DNA of 44,588 nt from Sperchopsis tessellata (taxonomy: Eukaryota > Arthropoda > Insecta > Coleoptera > Hydrophilidae), in contig JAWQRN010000057.1 in the NCBI GenBank assembly GCA_033557685.1, positions 1 through 44,588 on the forward strand, given 5' to 3'. A program made the translations under genes and the position numbers. The notes below the pieces were generated by a model, which searched no databases, had not been told where the DNA came from, and was given only the letters and a program-made list of their open reading frames with translations. This document shows, one piece after another, positions 8,522 through 19,690 of this stretch (its first letter is position 1; every line of letters begins with the position of its first letter).

Positions 8522-10289
8522 ATGTACCAGAAGATATGTTTGATAATAATATTGTACACGTTTTATTCTAATGCAAAGGTAAGTCCTATACAAATCCTAG
8601 TTATCGTCATCAACTATTTAGTTTATTAATGCTTTTATAATTATTCTATATATTACTATATAACCTTTTATCCAATTCCAAATTGGAACTTATTTATATA
8701 AAAAAGCAATCATTCGACATAAATTTCACTACACATTAGCAAAATTATGTAAACACAATTGCTGAATATAAATTTCCAGGTATTATACCTATCTCAATGC
8801 ACATTTCATTTCTTTCACTTTCTTCACATTTATACAAGGAATCTCTGTTTTTTGTTTCATTTTAAGTTTTAGTACAGAACGTAAAAACTGCTCGCATATT
8901 AGCCATTTTTTCAATTTGTATTGTTTATACACATCGCTATTTAATTATATTTTGGATATGAAATAGATTAATTAGTAATACATTTAGAGTTCCTTATTAT
9001 CACTGAGTTTTGAATCACATTACAAATACCTTCTAGGAATGAGCTACACATATCCAAGTAACTAACTTACCCAGGAATACCATAAATTGTCGTTAATTTT
9101 ATTTACAAATTGTAGCGCTTAATTTTGTTTAGTAAAATCTTGTATATCGTTTATTTATCAAACTTTCTTGTGGAAAAATGTTCCCTTTTCCCAGAATTGA
9201 ATAAGGGAAATACTAAGATAAGAAATTCTTTAAACTACAAACTATAACAGTTTTGATTCGGTGTGAACAGTTTTATAGCGATTTAAGAATTTGGGCAAAT
9301 GTTTAGTATCTCCCATACATCGGTGTTTCGAATGATGCAAAGGTGCAGAAAAATCGGTACACATTTTGCAAGTTCTGGGCAAAGCAGATATCCTGCAATA
9401 TCCCCAGATCAAAATAATGTTTTTGAGACTTTCCGTATTACGAGAACCATTTCTTTCAAGGAGGCACTTACATTTTTAGCTTCAAGAACTCACGGTGTTG
9501 GAATTAGTACTGAAACTGATCCTTAACATCTCATGGAGCCTAATTTGATATATCGTATTTTTGCCCAAGGTCCTGTCTTGATCATAGATAGGTTAATTGA
9601 TTGGAGACAGATTTGTATGGAGTTGTTGTTTACGGGCAAGTCCAGGTTTTATCTATATAACTGCGATAGACGTGTACGTGTATACGGATTTCGAAATGAT
9701 CGTCATCCTTAGTACTATATTATGATCAACGTAATTTGATGGGAGTAAGTTATGGTCTGGGAAGAATTAATTCGACGGCTCGCTCGGAGTTACTAGTATT
9801 GACAATGGAAGTCTGAATGTTGTGCGATACACATTCAACGTTTTTATGGAGTATATTGTGTCATTTGCTTCCTAAATAGATCCATTTTGTTTGTTGCTAC
9901 AAGATGATGTCTACCCTGCAGTGAACGGATAATCGAGTGTTACCTTGCGGAGATTGGAATTCACATAACAGTATGGCTACTGGACATCAGCGTGATTGAG
10001 TATGATTGGGACATGGCTTAAAAATGGCTTGAGAGATCATTAGATTTAAATCCAATAATCTGGAGAAAGTGGAACGATCGCTCGTGGAAATAAGGAATGG
10101 GTATGAAAGACAAAAGGTCTCTCGTTTTAAATACGGGTCATTAACATCGATCCAAAATTCAAAGTAGAAGTGGGAATAGCTGATATAGACGTGATTTGTT
10201 CATTATTTTTAAAGTTTTAAAGAGTCATTTATATGATATATTTTCGTTTTGTTATATATTTCCCAGTGATGCGTAAATTTCTTGGAGCA

Positions 10290-10353
<64 letters not shown>

Positions 10354-11488
10354 TGAAAAAAGCAGCTCTCTGCTGATGATTGACCAACTGAACAGTTTTT
10401 ATGACAGAAATACCGAACATTGAAATCATCCAAGTAGCTGGTAAATGACCATAATTTCTACTAATATTTAAGGCCTGCACTATGATGATGTTCAGTCAGT
10501 TTCGTCTAACTTATATGTATATGTATGTATACGCGCATTGCACTCATATCATATTTAAAACATTTTATGTATTATAATTTACTATTAATTTTTAGCCTAC
10601 ATACGATTTGTTATTTGAAAGAGCTGGAGTAGAGTACTATAATGAAACCATGGTGTGGGGTGCAGTCAATGTATATTTCTTTAATAGAACCACTAAAGCA
10701 ATAAATATATCTTTTATACTAAATTACCCGCTACCTGATAAAACGAGTGTAAGTTGTTCTATAAAATACTTTTGAATAAGACTAAATAGATAAACGTGTA
10801 GTTTCTTAGTTGTGTTTATATGAGCGTTTCACAACCGTGGTTCCAGAAGGGTTTTCCAGGGATGCCCCAAACATTGGTAAGTACCTATTTCGTTCTATTT
10901 TGTGAGTTATTGAAGAAAAAATCCAAGTGTATATTATATATAAGTAGTCTCTATATCCATGAAAGAAAAACTCCTAATACACCTCAGCATGGTAGAAGAT
11001 GCAATCACCAGAATGGTGGCTAGCGGAGTGGAGTACTCGGGTACTGCCGGGATAAGCAGCAAAATTCTTTATTCGGAATGAAGAAAATCACATTCTTGTC
11101 CTGGAAGCAAGAAAATACACCCAAAGGCTGATGAAACAGTAAGTATCCAGGCAGGCAACTGAAAACCACTTGATTATGGTTCCTTTGTGAACATCATGAT
11201 GAGTCAGACTTCAGAGCGAGCCCGGGCCGAGTGGTATGAAATTGGTTACCGGGCTGGCGAATATGAGTGAACAGGCATGTCGTGCGAAATTAGCCATTGG
11301 AGAAAAAGGATACTAATAATGCTCAAGAAAATTGTCATGGCTACAAGGAATACTTGAAGCCTTATGGATTTGGGTAAACTACGTATTTTATACTGAGAGA
11401 TAATACGGGAGAAAGTGGATCTGTGTAGAGTTACCGAAACCCACTGGAAGGCTATTTGGAGACATTTGGCTACTTTATATGTACATGT

Positions 11489-11540
<52 letters not shown>

Positions 11541-12751
11541 CTGTGTGTGTGTGTGTGTAGTTTGATTAATTATTTCTAACCTTAACCTGTCGTTAAAATA
11601 TTAGGTCCATTATAGAGGATATTATCAAGACATGTAGCTCTAAAAGTGCCATATATTGATGGAAACTAGTGATGTACAAACGTATTTCTACGTTTCTGCG
11701 GGAAACTAATAGAAATTATACTCGGTAAGCCAGTCTCCTAATGGCCGACGAGACACCGGCTTCCAGGGCCGCTTGATAATATTCTACAGATAATGTATAT
11801 GTCCAAGAATATTCCAGGGGATAACATTTATCACGATTTAGATTTCTGGTTGTTTATATATAGCTTCTCTTATCATTTCAGGAAAACAATTAGATGACTG
11901 GGCGAGAATATGTATGTCCTTGAAGATAATATCGTAGCCTGATTCTTATATATGTTCGGCTGAAACAAATAAAGAAAACGGGTTTCCCTTTTGTTATCTC
12001 TACAGGTAGTGAAAGTCTTTCCTTTTTTCTTTTATACATGGGAATCTGTTAACTCCGGCGGATTACAGAATAATTAAATTTTTCGAAGATGGAGATATTT
12101 CGCTGATTACCATAAAAAGTGGGAAATTGACCTTGTTAGAATGTTTGCGGTGTAACCATGCTATCCTCGATGTCGCCCTCTGCACGTTGGCAAGTAAGCA
12201 GTAACATCAAGTTAGAAATAACATCCAGAGTCAGGCTAGCCGGATCCGGATTTTTGAAACCCTGGACCGCCTCCAAACCATGAAACCATGCTACAAACTT
12301 GTTATCCACATACCTAAACCAACAATTTGGTTTCAGGGAAGCAGACACAAATACTTCTTCCTTGAAGGTTTCCATAACAATGTTTGCGATAAGAGAGAGT
12401 AGGGATTCCATAGCAACACCAGAAGTTTGTTCATAGAACTCGCTGCGAAAATATGTATTTCTCAGTCATACTTCTGGAATGGTAGATGGGTGAGACTACA
12501 TCGAAGATAACAAGCAGATTGTTCTTGGTTAGAACCATATTTTGCAAGCTGTTAGGTGGGAGTTATAAAAGGCCGTAGTTGATCTCCTGGTTTTGCGGGA
12601 GTTCGTAAATTCTACGAGTGCGATAATCATGAGACAAAAGAGAGTGAATGAACGGTTCGATATGTGAACTATTAATTATAAATGGCACCACCTTCTCTAT
12701 TATGTTAGTCAGATTACAATGTAAGGGCTTATATACAGGATTTCGGAGAAG

Positions 12752-12800
<49 letters not shown>

Positions 12801-14455
12801 GTGGTCCATTGAAACAGTAGCTGTACCCGTAGCCGCAGAGAGGAGAGAATATCGGAGTTAATCTTGAGGCTTTTAGAGTCAAACTGTAATTTCTGGGTAG
12901 ATTATGTATTGGGGGCCTGACCCTCTCGAGAATGCTGACAGTATTTTACAGTGACATACTACTTTCGCTGGTAGTTTTTGAATATCGGATTTGACAGTAC
13001 CAAATATATCTTCAACAGGAATGCTTCTGGGCATTGGAGTGAGGTTGAGTCATTTTTAAAGAACAGCCTTGTAGAGAGCGTGTGAGAGGATATATTAGCC
13101 AACATTTTTTCGACATCTGATTATCAGAGAGATGATAAAATTTTCGAGACATTTTGGCAGCCGAAATATTTCCAGAGGTCTGCGTTTATAAGAAAGATAT
13201 TCTTTTCACAATTTCAAAATGATGAGATGACAACACTTTGACGAGTACCACGTTTAGCCTAAAGAGTTGAAATTATGTGTTGTTAAATTTGCGTTGCGTT
13301 CAGTGGAATTTTTCTTTGAAGAGTCACAGGCGTACACGCTGAATGAAGGTTTTAGTACATCTAGATGTCAAGGGTTCTTCTTTTTACAAGAGGTAAGTAT
13401 AATTTTATGATCTCTACAACGTTCTATGATAGTTAAGGGAGCCAACTGATGGCTCCTTTTCGAATATTTATAAATTGACGGGACTATTGGCAGATGGGCT
13501 CCACTTACAGGTGTTTTAATTATGTACGTAGATTTCCACGATAACAATGACCATGAAAAACTACATACAGATAAAATCTAAATATTTTTGTTGTTTTTCA
13601 GGTACAAGTGGAAGGACTTTCATTTAGTAATAACGAATACCGATCAACAAACTTGAAATTTACATTGAGTGTCAAAGAACTCTTTTCTATGAATGCATTT
13701 GACTTTGTTAATTTAAGAAAACACGCCACACCAGAGTTAAATTGGCCAATAAACACGCATGTAATTACATTTTCAATAATTTTTCCATATTGCCTTAGAG
13801 AATATAGTTATATCGTGGTTGATGTATGAGATGTAAACATTTTATAAAGTTATTTAAAATTATGTTCAAAATTATGTTATCAATATCAACTTTTTTATTT
13901 TATATGATATTCTCATGAATGTTCATATTAGAGATAAGCTCAATATGATATTTTGCTTCACTAGTTATCTTATCTAAGACGTACACGAAAGGTAAGCACC
14001 TTTGAAATTACAATTAGCTGTAGGACGCCTTAAATGATTTTTTTTTCTTCAGATAAATGTCTCAAATTTGGTAAGGTTTTAAAGATACAATAAAAATAGA
14101 TTTAGTATTGTTCATATAAAGTGAATTAAAATCAAACTAGGAATTAAGTTCGTTTAGATTTAAACCCGATAGCAACACAGACAGAAATGTCATCGTTGAA
14201 GATATATTAAAAAATTCGAGTCATTACCAAGTTTTGTAAAATATCAATCACAGTTAAATATGTACAAATTATCTTATCTCATCTTTGTAGACATTATATA
14301 ATCTCAAAGACTGGACACCTGACACAAATCATTTTCCTAAGTATTTGGTACATGGAAAATGGAAACTGATTTTGGCGTTTGCTGGGCCTGGAAAAGGAAA
14401 TAAATATGTAGATGTACATATATACATATCTATTCAGCCTCTTAAACCTTACTAA
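8522..14455 (+). CDS. Secreted protein gene, four exons (host gene)
   Basis: A spliced gene assembled from sequence alone. Exons: 8522-8578, 10596-10748, 13602-13760, 14291-14455. Introns 1 and 2 have perfect GTAAGT donors; intron 3 has a weaker GTAATT donor. All acceptors are TTTAG, TTTCAG or TTGTAG after pyrimidine-rich tracts. All three introns are phase 0 and every exon is open in the joined frame, giving 177 residues. Exon 1 is a signal peptide (MYQKICLIIILYTFYSNA, cut before K19). The mature part has three N-glycosylation sequons (N35, N49, N56), no cysteine, and a C-terminal block with DWTPDTNHFPKYLVHGKWKL. This resembles small insect secreted proteins of the DUF1091 or MD-2-like beta-sandwich kind, from memory only; function unknown. 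An extra 18-nt exon at 14053-14070 is possible. Introns 1 and 2 hold transposon remnants. Confidence 0.82.
9290..10140 (+). pseudogene. Tc1/mariner-like transposase remnant
   Basis: Lies in intron 1 of the secreted-protein gene, same strand. 9299-9526 encodes a helix-turn-helix region (ISHTSVFRMMQRCRKIG, then a GQSRYPAIS block) as in Tc1 transposases. Further on, TGKSRFYLYNCDRRVRVYGF (about 9628-9690) matches the block around the first catalytic aspartate, here changed to glycine (TGKSRF for TDESRF). A VMVW block appears near 9750, and EIGIHITVW and SLDLNP blocks near 9950-10060. Stops and frame changes are frequent. Terminal inverted repeats were not identified. Confidence 0.75.
10293..10351. 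repeat. (TA)n microsatellite
   Basis: TA run of about 29 repeats in intron 1 of the host gene. The Ile-Tyr open frames across it are artefacts of the repeat. Confidence 0.97.
11200..11480 (+). mobile_element. LINE 5' end with endonuclease start
   Basis: In intron 2 of the host gene. A GC-richer leader (about 11200-11330) precedes a translation with MATRNT, DLGKLRILY and VDLCRVTETHWKAIW (about 11338-11455). This matches the N-terminus of LINE APE endonucleases, where the Glu of the SETHWK-like block is catalytic. One stop interrupts the first block. The rest of the element is missing: sequence runs directly into a TA/TG microsatellite. Confidence 0.6.
11491..11558. repeat. (TA)n(TG)n compound microsatellite
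   Basis: TA repeats to about 11532, then TG repeats with one CTG interruption. Confidence 0.95.
12136..13250 (-). pseudogene. Penelope-like element, N-terminus and RT
   Basis: Antisense in intron 2 of the host gene. Reading on minus from about 13250: a KFYHLSDNQ region, then IPVEDIFGTV and SDIQKLPAKVV (about 13025-12960) of the N-terminal domain, and a degraded ADKGNATVVMD-type block just before the TA microsatellite. After the repeat come VYKPLHCNLT, SHDYRTRRIYELPQ (the PRMYGLPKIHK motif), LLVIFDVVS (palm motif A, Asp present) and GVAMESLLSLIANIVM. Motif C follows as RYVDNKF (12301-12318), where the second Asp of YVDD is Asn. Stops and frame changes throughout. The GIY-YIG nuclease is absent; sequence after GLEAVQGF (12230 downward) is unrelated. 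Confidence 0.85.
12754..12796. repeat. (TA)n microsatellite inside Penelope sequence
   Basis: TA run that interrupts the Penelope coding sequence between its N-terminal and RT regions. It starts where the protein has a Tyr-rich position and so probably grew by slippage after insertion. Confidence 0.95.
14053..14070 (+). other. Possible 18-nt microexon of host gene
   Basis: Eighteen bases sit between a strong acceptor (a long T tract then CTTCAG, AG at 14051-14052) and a GTAAGG donor at 14071. Length divisible by three and phase 0 fit the gene; it would add six residues (INVSNL) between exons 3 and 4 and create an N-glycosylation sequon. It could be chance. Confidence 0.3.
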
Positions 14456-14522
14456 ATAGGTTCCAAATATTCTTAGATTATGTAAAGATGTAAGTTAGAA
14501 ATACGTTTTGAGATGTTTACTA

Positions 14523-14528
14523 AATAAA
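14523..14528 (+). terminator. Poly(A) signal of host gene
   Basis: AATAAA 67 bases after the TAA stop at 14453-14455, followed by less AT-rich sequence with cleavage-compatible sites. Confidence 0.55.
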
Positions 14529-16598
14529 ATTGCATACCTGCATTGCTGTTATCTTTCATTTCACCTGCACATATATGTTTTTAATTAATTATTTTTTACT
14601 GTTTTCTTTCTTCGTCATCTTCTTGAACGTCTTCCTGAAATAGTGAAAATGGTAAAGTATCTACCCTACGGTAATTACTTGGTGTGCAATATGGAACAAA
14701 GCGAATAACACTTTGGTTTATGTAGCACTTAAGTCTCACTACCATACATACAGAGTGGGAATTATATTCCGCAATTTTCCATATAGTTCCATCTTCTCTC
14801 TTTGATTTTTTTTGCGTTATTAGTAAATATGAAGAGTTTTTCATTTAATAAGGATTTTTGAAGGAAAATTTCAAATTCCAAGATGAGCCAAATATGGATA
14901 TAAAAGCAATGTTATGGCCAAAAGAAACCCAATTTCCCCCAAATAGATGAGAAGCCATGTACCACTCATTATTTGAGCTCACCGATAACGGCAAGCTTAA
15001 GTATGGTTGAATCGGAATCGGAAAAAAAACTACACAAGTTTACTTTTTTACCTCAGTTGTTCGATGATATCAAAACGGTTCAGAAAGTGGCAGTGTTTAT
15101 GTTGGCGTTTATATTAGACATATATAGCTAATCTTATTCCTGGTGACGTTAGCACCTTGCCAGGTCGATTTGCTTGATATTTTCTTGCACACATAGTATT
15201 TGTTGTATGCAAACTCTTTGATTATGCAAAGTCTAAAAGTCTGTTGTTTCATTTGTTTACATTTTTCTACAAATTTTGAATTAATATGTTCTTAAAATGG
15301 GTATTCAAACTCTCATGAAGATCCGTCATCTCTTCATAGAACACTTCGACCATGTGTCTGAATGACTGCTCGTTGGACGATAAGTTTAAGTTCAAATCAA
15401 GTTTAATGAGTATCTTTAGAGTTCTTAAATTAAATTGAGTTAAATTGGCTTGTTTTGTTTTCTAAAATTTAGTAAATATTTTAAAATATACTAGTCAATT
15501 AATTGATTAATATAATTCTGTAAATAATTATATTGAAAATAACGAATGTTAACAAGCAGGCATCTAGAGTTTTCTAAATATACAATTGGAATTAGCAAAA
15601 TAGTGTAGAATTTCGAAAAACCAAATCAATTTTGGAAAAAGAAATGACATCTTGGGAGGTGATTAACGAGAACGTTGCATTGAAAAATATATTTTTTATA
15701 TCTTTTTACAATTATAATTTGAACCTTTTATAATTAAGACGTAGTTTCATGAGTCTGTGTTTTCTGTAACCCCATAAGGTAGCCACTCAAACACGTGTAT
15801 CTACTTTGCTTGATGTGAAAATTCATATGCAATATAAAGTATATTCAGAAAAGTAGGGAGAATTTATAAAAAATAAGCCTCCAATCCTTCAAGATACTAA
15901 TCACACATGAACGAGGTCCAGTATGACATTTCAACTACATCAGGAGATCCTGATGTAACAGCAAAGAAATAAACCATGAAGAATTAATAGTACCATATTT
16001 TTTATATACATTTTAGTTCTTAAAATTAAATTAATGTTTTAATGACGGCTACCATTATATTGAATATATTTCATTTGATTAGTTGGACTGTGAAATTAGA
16101 CGATATACACCAATGCATATTTTGTTTATTTTTAATGAAATTATATTTTGATTTTGGTATGACCTCGGAATATATTATTTTGTTTGTATTTAATAATATT
16201 TTTTATCGTATTTGTTATTGAATTCGCTTTTAACCCATGTACTTAAAAAAAGAAACTCTTTACAGTTAATTGCATCATAACTAAATAAATGATTGTATTA
16301 GTCAAAATTATAAGCAACTTAAACTTGTTTTTATAGATGTAAATATACATGTTATTGAAGGCATAGAACTAAAAAATTACAACAAGAAGTCGAACATCAG
16401 GTAGGTAATCGTTGTATTTATTTATCTCCTTTGCAATTACAAATTCCTGCACTCTTTAAGTGGCCCTTTAATAGAGATTTGAAATTTTAAATATATAAAA
16501 AATCAATATAAAATCAATACAGAATTCAATTTTGAGTAACGAAGAGCAATATTTCATCAATTTTTATAGAATGGGTGTCAAAAATACAGAAATAATAC
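14529..16598. other. No gene recognised
   Basis: AT-rich intergenic sequence. A perfect short palindrome with arms CATCAGGA and TCCTGATG (15942-15960) lies beside a GAAATGTC on the minus strand; it faintly recalls a hammerhead but lacks the right spacing. The minus frame at 14596-14844 (82 codons) has no recognised similarity. Confidence 0.4.
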
Positions 16599-16620
16599 AT
16601 ATATATATATATATATATAT
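16599..16620. repeat. Short (AT)n microsatellite
   Basis: Eleven AT repeats. Confidence 0.9.
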
Positions 16621-16730
16621 AAAAGGTGAACTGTAGAAAGTATTTATTTGGGAATATCATGTTTTAAAATGTATATCATACATATTTAAAAAATAATAAT
16701 AATAATTGATAAACATTACGGATTAGAAGT

Positions 16731-17120
16731 CTAAAATAAATATCTGGCTGTATAATAAAAAGACATTAAAATTGTGTGATATGATTTATTTATCTGAGTA
16801 ATCGAACTTATCGTTGTGTCAATGTATCCTGATTTCCTTTGAAATATTTTAGAACTAAAAGCTAACATTCCATGACGAGACGGGCAATAAAACCCTGGCC
16901 CATATAGCAGTAAAACGTTTATGAAGAAAACCAACTGAATGATGTCTTTCTGGCCTTGGTTACTTATTACGTTATGGTATTTGGTGAAGTGAATTGGGGG
17001 TTGTAAATTACAAGCAACTTTCTTTGAAATATACTCCCGGAATTTGTCAGCAACCGTAAAATGAATGGTATCTCTTGTCATCTTGTGCATAAGGGTTGGT
17101 AAGAAAAGTAGCTAAAGTTA
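16731..17120 (-). other. Unidentified open frame, possible exon
   Basis: An open minus-strand frame of about 125 codons begins just after an acceptor-like ACTTTAG (exon start near 17117) and ends at a stop at 16731. Its start, LLFLPTLMHKMTRDTIHFTV, and a block with HFTKYHNVISNQGQKDIIQL look protein-like and are not low complexity. I do not recognise the family. It could be an exon, a decayed transposon or chance; no partner exon was found. Confidence 0.3.
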
Positions 17121-18404
17121 ACCACGGTAATAAAATTTTCTTTATCTGTAGTGCATCCTGAGTAGTTTTGTGAATTACAAAATTAAGAGACAACCGCAAT
17201 AGATATTTTTATATCTGAAGGATAAACGACGGAGTAGCTATTAAAAACAAATTTTTATCTAAAATTTTCTAGCTCAGAAAGACGTTACAGCACCAATGTA
17301 CGAAATGTATTAGTAATGTATAAGTAATCTATCATAGCTATCCCAAACTGTTAAGCTTAATGAAAACTGAAAATTGAAACACTTTTACACATACATACAA
17401 ATACACTTTTCTATTACACAGGTGTCGTTGCTTTATGATTTTTAGTTTATTTATAAACTTGGGCGCGCGATTCCTATTATGTTCTTTATTTTTTTCATCA
17501 GGTAAAGTTTTTTGGAAAACGTCAAATTGAGTAATTATCTATAACAAACACTTTCCTGTTATTTCCAATAATTATCTACAAAAATTTGTCATTACATAAA
17601 TACTGTTCAAAACCTTAAAGTACAATTTGACCATATTGTATTTGTCACAGCTAACTGACGGTATGAAACTGCTATTTATTTGATATTTAGGTGTGTTACT
17701 CTTTGTGTAAAAAAGGCATTATTGTGAGATAAAGACGAAACGTCAGCGGTTCAACTCTAGAAAAATTATATTTCAAATTCCGACCTACCACCTCCAAACT
17801 ACATTTCTTTTATGAGCTGATATTCATATTCATCCTCAATTTATATCTTTTCATTCAGATATATTGCCGAAAGAGATATCGATAACGGCAATGGAATCCC
17901 AAGTCATCACATATAGGGAATCTAATTATTTGGTTAGAGACGTAATCAGATGCACAGATTTTGCGGAATTATTAATTAAATTATAGCTTGAATTCACATT
18001 GTGAATATAGAATTAAAAAGAGACCAATATTGTAGTTTTAAACTAAACATTTTTCAGCTGTTGAAAATGGAAAGATTATTCATCATTTCATATAAAAGTC
18101 CATTATCAGTTTCCTACTCCAAATTAAATATTCACATTTATATATATTTACATTCCAAATCTTTACAATTTAAATTTCTATAAATTTTACTATAAATCTA
18201 ATTTTGGAATACATAATAAAGCATAATATTTTCCATTGTACAGAATTCATGTGAAAAAAGTTGGGGCTGACACTAATACTGCAGTTGGGAGCAGAAACAC
18301 TTTGTAATTCGCAAACGGTGTCAACTATTTTCTAACAAATGTGCTTCTATCTTAAAAGCAAAGGTAAAAGAAGAAACTTCTTTTGATTCTAAAATCAGGT
18401 TCGT
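17121..18404. other. No gene recognised; ribozyme-like 3' half
   Basis: AT-rich. At about 17741-17752 GACGAAACGTCA matches the 3' half of a hammerhead (end of stem II, GAAA, ACGT, C). A 7-bp stem can be drawn upstream (UCUUUGU with AUAAAGA), but the CUGAUGA core is absent. The frame at 18001-18183 has no recognised similarity. Confidence 0.35.
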
Positions 18405-18530
18405 TCTTCAAAAGATGTCATTCCGTTGCAAAGCGAAGGGGTTTATCAGATCCATTGTTCCTGCAGTAAGGTGTATATTGGAAAAACTAAGCGTACGATT
18501 GCTACTCATTTAAAGGAGCACGAAATACGG
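18405..18530 (+). pseudogene. Penelope GIY-YIG fragment
   Basis: The frame starting around 18405 gives the nuclease core: a GVYQIHCSCSKVYIGKTKRT block and IATHLKEHE. GIY and YIG elements and the C-x-C are intact. Similarity stops abruptly at about 18527, inside the domain, where the sequence changes to half of a ribozyme-type unit. Everything 5' of the nuclease is missing. Confidence 0.85.
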
Positions 18531-18680
18531 TTTACACTGCAATTTCAGCTTGTTCCTAAATTTTTCGATGCATATTTGATTTCTTTATTTAATATATTGA
18601 CTTGGACGGTTTGCTCGAGATTTGTGAGATATAAGCATCAAACTCTACATTTATTCCTTTGTACTGATACTTTTTCCCTA
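18527..18680 (+). repeat. 3' half of the terminal-array ribozyme unit
   Basis: From 18527 the sequence matches the units at 43638-44588. It begins with GAAA, a degraded helix III segment, and CACTGC at 18535-18540, the bases just 3' of the ribozyme cleavage site in the array. It then continues with a conserved TTTAATATATTGACTTGG block near 18587-18604 and CGGTTTGCT. Similarity fades after about 18640. It is directly fused to the Penelope nuclease fragment, same strand. Confidence 0.6.
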
Positions 18681-19305
18681 AAACTTTCGGGGATGTTAAT
18701 GAGGAACAAGGTATACGATATTACAAGGACATCAGGGAAGTGCAAATTAAGACTAATGAAATAAATTTCATTAAAAACATTATATAACATTTGTTTCTTT
18801 TCTTTCACAAATATTCACAAACATATTATAAGAAGCTATTCTTGTGCTAGTATGTCATTTTGTACTTAATTCTTATTCTCAAGAACATGCAGGATCGTAT
18901 TATCCAAGTGCTCCCATTTAGTTTTCAAAATATCTGATACCATAGCTATCCTCAGAGCTGACTTAATCAAACCAACTTAGTACAGTGTCTTTACAATTTG
19001 AATACTTAACTTGTAAGTTTTGACTGCATAATTTTAAAATTACCTTGTAATAAATATATACTTTCATTAAATTACACATAAGGTAAATTAATGCAGGGGT
19101 GTTTGATTACCTCAACCTAACTGGTTTTGAAATATCTACAGATATATGTAGAAAACAACCCCAATCTTAGTATTAATACTTAGCCACTGAAATGTCGAGA
19201 CGGCTATATACATATATAAGCAGTAAATCAAATAGTCTTTTTTAATAAGGATGAATGAGAAAGCCTGTTTATACTATCTCTCATAGCTGAGATGAAATTC
19301 AAGTT
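18681..19305. other. No gene recognised
   Basis: AT-rich spacer without identifiable features. Confidence 0.4.
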
Positions 19306-19690
19306 TTACTTGAGTGGACGGTAGATTTTGAGATTTATGTACCTACAAGAAGCTGAAGGTTTTTGATACATATCTAGTATGATAGGGTTGTCAGGACAAC
19401 GAAGCATCAAAGTGCTAAGACATGATACGAAGTTATTAGTTTCACATTCAACCGTAAACTCAAGATATTGGGCAAAAGAGTTGAACAATTTGAGAGTCAC
19501 CTCAACTTTATTATTCGGAAGAGCACACATAATATCATCGACATTAGAAAAGATAAAAAATAATTCAGCTGGAATTAAAGGCGTGCTATAACTAAGGAGA
19601 GCGTTCATCACAATCTCTGCCAAGTTTGGGGAAAGGTTAGCCCAATAGGGGCACCAAATAATTGTAATCAAAAGGTGTTTTTAAATGAGA
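19306..19690 (-). pseudogene. Penelope-like RT palm, second lineage
   Basis: The minus frame holds a degraded LSP block (WANLSPNLAEIVMNALL), motif C as NVDDIMCALPNNK (YVDD with Tyr to Asn, Asp pair kept), LEFTVECETNNFVSCLSTL and YQKPSASCRYIN. This wording (QKP-SGR-IN) belongs to another Penelope-like lineage than the copies at 5754, 12136 and 33577. It is short and lacks the fingers and the nuclease. Sequence upstream on minus (to about 19990) has no recognisable RT. Confidence 0.8.

Noticed and set aside
10370..10410. CTGATGA followed by AT-rich sequence
   Set aside because: No GAAA with a fitting stem II follows.
10209..10480. Minus-strand frames with long Ile-Tyr runs
   Set aside because: They are the TA microsatellite at 10293-10351 read as protein.
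11215..11275. GC-richer stretch with a tRNA A-box-like GGCCGAGTGGT
   Set aside because: No B box or cloverleaf follows; it fits better as the 5' leader of the LINE fragment.
13270..13391. Possible extra exon ending in a perfect GTAAGT donor at 13392
   Set aside because: With the acceptor before it, the frame needed to join exon 2 hits a stop; only an out-of-phase frame is open.
15940..15962. CATCAGGAGATCCTGATG palindrome with nearby GAAATGTC
   Set aside because: Core lacks its last A and helix III is not self-complementary; kept only as a note.
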